Source of the DNA: Diphasiastrum complanatum
Lineage: Eukaryota; Streptophyta; Lycopodiopsida; Lycopodiales; Lycopodiaceae
DNA: 64,000 bases
Reading direction: 5' to 3'
Assembly: GCA_029204225.1 (NCBI GenBank)
Contig: CM055110.1
Coordinates: 16,751,631 to 16,815,630 of the forward strand
Shown: one piece after another, positions 58,850-64,000 of the stretch
How the letters are laid out: every line of letters begins with the position of its first letter
Numbering within the stretch: position 1 is the stretch's first letter
Notes under the pieces: generated by a model
Told to the model about the DNA's origin: nothing
Databases searched by the model: none
What the model saw: the letters and a program-made list of their open reading frames with translations, nothing else
Program-made: the position numbers and the translations under genes

Positions 58850-60215
58850 ATTTTGATGAAATGCTACTCTGGCTTACCAATGCAATTTCTCCATTTCTTG
58901 TGATGACCAAATACTTAGACTATCGTAAGCTTTTGCAAAAAATGATGCATGATGTCATAAAATGTGCTGCAATATCAAAGATACAAATATTGTCATATTA
59001 ATCATTTTAAATTTAGCATATGTGCAATGAGATTATAAATTGAAGAGTTAGTTACATTGAAAAGAGATTTACCATATAATGCGTAATATGATCTTCACCC
59101 CAGGCGTCTTTAACTGCATCCACAAACTCAATTGTTGATTTCTCAATTAGTAGGACATCAGTATCAGATAGTTTATCTTTTATGAGCAATTTGACCATGT
59201 TGTCAAGCTTTGTCCAGACTTCAACTTTTTTAATCCTCGTTGTTCCTTTTTCTTCAAAATCCTTCGTGGCATTAAGTACATCTATCCAAATTGAGTATTG
59301 GATATCTTTGATGATTTTAAACATTGTGTCATATGCATTCCTGCTAATACCAGAATAATCACATGCCCCTTTTATCAATTTTCGGTCAATGATCTTGCCG
59401 ACTTCGCCCATAAGGGCCTCTGCAATCTTGGACTTGATTCGAGAATATCGTTGATTTCCAAGTAGACTCATTGTTGACTTGGCTGTAAGTACTGCACTCA
59501 AAGACTCTCCAATCATGTCCTTGTCTTTCAGATTTTCATTGGTGACTAAAGCTGATCTGCAAAAGAAAAATAAGATTTAGAAAGAAAATAATTCACAACC
59601 ATTGAGTGCTAGATGAAACAAAACACATGAATAGTTTAAAACATAATCTTACTTGAAAGCATATATTTTTTTTTCCGTTGACCCCCACTTGTTGAAAGCT
59701 TGTCAATACTTTTTAAAATAACTCTTTTTCGCTTATTGTTTAGTATTTTCTTATGTATTGTGTTTACTTCTACATTTATTTGACAATATGAGGTACGCAA
59801 TGTTTGTACAATTAGTTTCATATTGTTTGATTAAGTTTAATATAATATCTTGCAAACGAGAATTATCTATCTTCAAGATTTCATTCTCTTCTTTTGTTTG
59901 CAAAAAATTAGTTTCTCTTTCTCGGTAGTCAGTAAGCAAACCAGTCAACATATTTTCCAAACAATGGATTTTTTTCATTGAATTACTAATGCCATAACTT
60001 TTCAATCTTTCACAATAACCTAATAGACCATTGTGTCCTTCACACAAAAACAGTAGGAGTTGTGTGACCGATCTAAAATTTGGATGTTGCATTGAGCTTG
60101 GATTGATTGGATACAAACTTCCATCAACCCATAGATCACAATGTTTCCTATCTTCTGTCCTTTGGTGAGCTGGTAAGGTGGATCCTTTCAGATTTTTTCT
60201 CGACAGTGGAGCATA
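58850..60215 (-). CDS. Unrecognised multi-exon gene, helical/coiled-coil, partly frameshifted
   Basis: On the minus strand an open stretch starts near 60215 (AHQRTEDRKHCDLWVDGSLY, then PNFRSVTQLLLFLCEGH) and continues into a coiled coil (FLQTKEENEILKIDNSRLQD). It shifts frame near 59830 into a segment with a basic motif NNKRKR. A donor A|GTAAGAT lies near 59650. The next exon follows TTTTGCAG at about 59558 (SALVTNENLKDKDMIGESLS, then helical sequence to GEDHITHYM) and ends at donor ATG|GTAAATC near 59071. A last exon near 58968-58830 reads YLVITRNGEIALVSQSS and is conserved at 14500-14655. No known domain recognised. The phases across two junctions do not fit, so it may be a pseudogene. Confidence 0.45.
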
Positions 60216-60942
60216 TTATGTGGGAAGATCAATATGGAGATGATATTTAGACATCTTAATAATCGATAGATTAATCTAGTAGAAAACCAACTTGTTATAT
60301 ATCTTGTAAGCTATTAAAACTCGTCTTAATTAAATAAAAAATTAATTGAAAAAGTTTGAAATGACCTTGGCGCTCTTTTTGATCCATCACACTCCATGTT
60401 TCTTGCTTGATATGCAAAATCAATGCTTTGCAGCTATGAACAAAATAAGCAAAATATTTTTTCAATAGATGTGTGTTGAAATCGCAAATTTTTGAATTGC
60501 AAAAGCTTGAAATAACCTTACCGCTCAATTTGATCCAACACACTCCGTATTTTCAGAATTGCAAAAATATAGATTCACATTGGCGCTCATTGTGATCCAA
60601 AGTATTCAAGGTTTTTTGCCATGATTTTCAGATCGATAAGACTGTTTTTCATTGATGTGAACGCTTTGAGTAGATGGAAAGAAAACTTTGATGTGCAATA
60701 CGATTTGCATTTACATAAGAAGTTATGTTAGTTAATGGTAGAAAATAGAATCTTGAAGTATGGATCCCACGAGTTGCGGCTACCCAACTTCCAGTTAACT
60801 ACATACGTTACTAGTGAGGTCAAGTCATCAGAGTTGTGCAGGCAGACCAAAAACTCGGTTGGAGTTTTAAAATCCGACGATTTTCTCTCTCTTACGTGGC
60901 ATTTCTTAGATAGCCCTTTTGGGCCTTGGAACTCCTATAATA
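60216..60942. other. No gene seen
   Basis: AT-rich. The phrase TTGAAAT(G/A)ACCTTGGCGCTC and its variant ACCTTACCGCTCAATTTGATCCA recur at about 60354, 60509 and 60573 together with ATCCAACACACTCC(A/G)T, a diverged short tandem repeat. Confidence 0.35.
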
Positions 60943-61341
60943 TACATTCATAAATCCATTTCATAAGAGACCCAATCTGCTTTATTGAAATGAAGATATG
61001 TACATGTGTAGGAAACTCGAGTTGGTCCCTTCTTAGAGTAGAGAGGAGGAACCTGGCCTTTGAATCTTATTGGTCCATTTCTGCCTCCCTAACTATTCAA
61101 ATTTAAAAGAGAGTGAGAACCCATTCAAATTGGAGAGAAACCCAACTTTATTCACTAACTTGACATGTAGGCCCTACGACATTAAAAGTCCCGCAAAAAG
61201 CCTTAAAGGCCTTTGATTAACTATCTAATTAATCAAATAACTATGTGATCATCGGGTTGGACTTACACACATTGGGTGCCAAATCCCTCTCACTTATTAA
61301 CTAGGGTTAGGGTTGCCTTGGGATCCGCAAACCCTCCAACA
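60943..61341 (-). repeat. LTR D fragment, reverse orientation
   Basis: Reverse complement of the first 400 bp of LTR D (TGTTGGAGGGTTTGCGGATCC starts at 61341 reading leftward). Forms an inverted pair with 61893-62655. Confidence 0.85.
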
Positions 61342-61892
61342 TGGAAACAACAGAAACATAGTGAAATTTGCTACAGCATCCACACCCCAAATTGGCCCAT
61401 CATTCACCAAACATACAATTGGTAGATATCAGTTTATTTTATCAAAGCACTTCAGTTTTATGGTGCTGAGTACCGAAATTCGCCAGATCCAACTGTGCAA
61501 CAGTCGGTAATATTTGTCAATGATTTGTCCAAGTTGGCATCCACTGCTACGAGATGGGATGATTGCCTACCTCCTTTGGCATTCAATCCAAATGTTCCCA
61601 TGGCATCAGATAAAGTTCATGACCAGCTGCCAATCGCTAGATTATATTATCGTGCAGCAATGCTGGGTGGTACTTAAGAATCAAGATTTTTGGCCTGGAC
61701 CACTTCAAATTGGATTGCTGGAGCAAATAAGTATTTTTTTTTGCACAAATATGATTTTAATACGGAGTGTCTGAAATTCATGGATTAGGTGCAGTACCAT
61801 CTCATCAAGGTACGACGCGAGCAAAACTAGAGCCCAAAATGAATAAACCCGCGAGGTGTCATGGGACCGCCACCAGTTTTGGTGGGGGATAT
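61342..61892 (+). other. Spacer between inverted LTR D copies
   Basis: 551 bp. Its right end, CCACCAGTTTTGGTGGGGGATAT, is a polypurine-type tract as expected just before a 3' LTR, so this is residual internal sequence of element D. No domain is readable. Confidence 0.5.
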
Positions 61893-62655
61893 TGTTGGAG
61901 GGTTTGCGGATCTCAAGGGAACCCTAACCCTAGTTAATAAGTGAGAGGGATTTGGCACCCTACGTGTGTAAGTCCAACCCGATGATCACATAGTTATTTG
62001 ATAATTAGCAAGTCAATAAAAGGACTTTAGTCCTTTTTGCGGGACTTTTAATGTCGCAGGTCCTAAATGTCAAATTAGTGAATAAAGTTGGGACTCCCAC
62101 CAAAATTGGTTCAGATTCAAAGTCGAATTCCCATTCTTTTTTAAATTTGAATAGTTAGGGAGGTAGAAATGGGCCAATAGACTTTTGAGGCCAGGGTCCC
62201 CCTCTCCACTATAAAAAAGGGCCAACTCGAGTTTGCTAGACATGTTCATATCCTCATTTCAATACAAGCAAATTGGTTCTCTTATAGAATGAATTTGTGA
62301 ATGTCCTTGCTCTCTATCAATTTTCCTTCATCTCTCATGCTTTTGTTATATTTGCTAATTGTTGGATCTAATTATTATTAGAATTGCTATTTCTTATACT
62401 TTTTGTGAGAGAGGAAGGGAGAGAGAGAAAGAGTAAGCTATCATCATTGTGGAACATAGTGTTAATGGATGTACTGTTAATGCTTAGGATTAATGGATGT
62501 TAGAGTTAGATGTGGATCTTCCATTCATGCTGAATTTTGAGATATGCTATCACTCTCATAAGAACGAACCTACGCATGACAACTAACTTCATCTCCTTGA
62601 TGCCAGATTGCTTGGATCTTGGGTTGAGGATAGGCTAGGAAAGAAGCCCACTACA
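61893..62655 (+). repeat. LTR D, full length, forward
   Basis: 763 bp, TGTTGGAGGG...CCCACTACA, homologous to 36299-37078. TATA-like CACTATAAAAAAGG near 62208. Confidence 0.85.
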
Positions 62656-62877
62656 ATGTCGTGTTGAATGCTCATTTTATTCATCAGATCGATTCTTGTT
62701 TGCAGATAAATTTATTCGTAGATTAAATTATTTAAGTGACTGATAGCCTGTGTCGATTTGTCGCTCTAATTTCTGCACTTAATACGCTTTTGCGAAGCTA
62801 AATCTAATACCAGGTTAATTCGTTCGTGGCTATGGAATCAATTGTATCGATCCAGTGATTTCGAAGCTATGATCAAG
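62656..62877 (+). repeat. LTR E fragment
   Basis: Matches 49195-49420 (TGTCGTGTTGAATGCTCATT..., GCTATGATCAA). It is bounded on the left by LTR D and on the right by LTR A4. Confidence 0.85.
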
Positions 62878-63490
62878 TGTGAGAAATTGTCAACTAGTTT
62901 GATCTATTTTGATCAAGTCTGAATAAATGGCAATTTAGGCCAATGTGGATTTCATACTTAGAGATAAACTCTATGAAGTTATTTTTAGCCTAAGTACATT
63001 TGAATTACCACTTTTAAAAAGTGAGGGAAATGTAGAAGGTCGAGTTTGGAAGATTCAAATTTGAATATCTTGTTCATTGAATCTAGTCCATATTTTTCAT
63101 AGGGTTTTTGATATGGAAGGAAACCGAGATCATTAATGAGGCATAAACCTATTATAAATAGATGTAAACACATGGGAAGAGAAGCATTCTCTCTCTCTAC
63201 TCTCATTCATGCTTATACATGAGATCTCTTTGGGGTGCACTATACTGTTGATATCTTGAATTTATGTGTTTAGAATGCAATTGTTTGATGTTTGTTGGAT
63301 TCACACGTGTGAAATACAGTAGCTTACTAGTTTTGTACGAAAAGCAACAATACTTTATCATTCATATCTGATTTTGTCAAGGTCTATTAGAGTTTATGGC
63401 TTCTATGCATTATGAGTTACATTTCTACATTGTCAATGGTGCTAGATGTGCTATCTTAAGTAATCAACTTAGATCTTAGAGATTGATTGG
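62878..63490 (+). repeat. LTR of family A (copy A4), right end lost
   Basis: Starts TGTGAGAAATTGTCAACTAG inside LTR E sequence. Carries CTATTATAAATAG near 63149 and TTCACACGTGTGAA at 63300-63313. The typical ATCTTTCACA end is missing. Confidence 0.75.
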
Positions 63491-64000
63491 GGAACTAGAG
63501 CAAATGCAATCAATCTTACAATCTATTCGATTTGAAAACTTACGATTACTTAAGGATGTGGAAGTGGCTAAGAAGAAGGCTCTGAATAACAAGCGAAAGC
63601 GAAAAAGTAGCAAGGATATTTAAACTCTTTCAAGAGGATGTTATCAAAATAGAAGGATTCGTGCATTCAAGTAAGCATATTTTGATTTTTGTAACTTGAT
63701 CAATGATATATGGATTTATTTCAGCTACGATGATATTCTGCTAACTATCTGGTTTTTGGCAGATCTGCATTGGTAGCTCCTCAGAATATTAAGGACAATG
63801 CTTCACTTGGAATGTTGTTGGGCTCAATATTGACAGGCAAATCCAGTGAGTGTATCATGATGAACAATAGACATTAGAGAAAATTTGAGCACAAAAGGGG
63901 CCTCTCAAAAAGATATCTTTTATTTTTTTCTCAAAAGTTTCTTCCACATGGTCCAATGAAAACACTCAAATTTGAAATCTACGTAACGTAGCTCCTTCAA
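63491..64000 (+). other. Unassigned; possible short coding exon
   Basis: The plus strand reads SIRFENLRLLKDVEVAKKKA and then a Lys/Arg cluster (NNKRKRKSSKD) to a stop at about 63622. The basic cluster resembles NNKRKR in the gene near 59700, but that is too short to link them. The rest to the window end shows nothing. Confidence 0.25.

Overview
The window is nuclear DNA of a land plant, most likely a seed plant with a large, retrotransposon-rich genome. The evidence is tRNA-Met-primed Ty1/copia and Ty3/gypsy LTR retrotransposons of plant type, a Gypsy chromovirus, an En/Spm-associated (Transposase_24-like) plant protein family, GT-AG introns of about 90-100 bp and very long (TC)n/(AG)n tracts. 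The species cannot be told from the sequence, and I see no convincing ordinary host gene, tRNA or rRNA.

Layout. 1-4860: a decayed Copia pol (A1) with its 3' LTR, flanked by fragments of a Transposase_24-like gene. 4860-7740: three (TC)n tracts in locally duplicated non-coding DNA. 7740-12600: decayed Copia elements in both orientations. 13149-14790: an unrecognised intron-containing gene, then a partial copy of a second repeated gene. 14770-17035: a Copia derivative with an unusual 3' ORF and its LTR. 17036-31966: a three-level nest. A degenerate antisense Gypsy is split inside RT by a sense Gypsy chromovirus (358-bp LTRs, TSD CTTAC), which is itself split just before its chromodomain by a near-pristine Copia (653-bp LTRs with one difference seen, TSD GACAG, uninterrupted 1316-aa polyprotein). 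31995-42300: Copia fragments, a solo LTR, a Gypsy protease remnant, a 56-bp-arm hairpin, a duplicated antisense Copia RT piece and an (AG)n tract. 42307-48424: a structurally complete but RT-less Copia derivative (about 860-bp LTRs, TSD CCTTC). 48595-51840: two further truncated Copia elements. 52041-60215: a gene-bearing repeated region described below. 60940-64000: inverted and nested LTRs.

The most interesting locus is 55709-57490 on the minus strand. An ORF starting with an H3-like tail (TKQTAR) carries a divergent, CENH3-like histone fold and ends at a TGA. The same reading frame then continues without another stop through a basic, proline-rich linker into a Ulp1/SENP-type (C48) cysteine-protease domain. 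Its three short GT-AG introns rejoin the reading frame exactly and bring the His and Gln/Cys catalytic motifs together. This looks like a histone H3-Ulp1 fusion gene, interrupted by one nonsense codon and clipped at its 3' end by an LTR fragment. Its upstream region has a 71-bp tandem repeat and a cluster of 14 CACGTG hexamers in 368 bp. A Transposase_24-like gene lies downstream and another multi-exon gene upstream; relatives of both recur elsewhere in the window, which suggests the neighbourhood is mobile.

Other recurring themes are an unusual C-terminal module shared by two RT-less Copia derivatives with different LTRs, and a palindrome inside several LTRs (up to TTTCACACGTGTGAAA) that resembles two LTR termini joined head to head.
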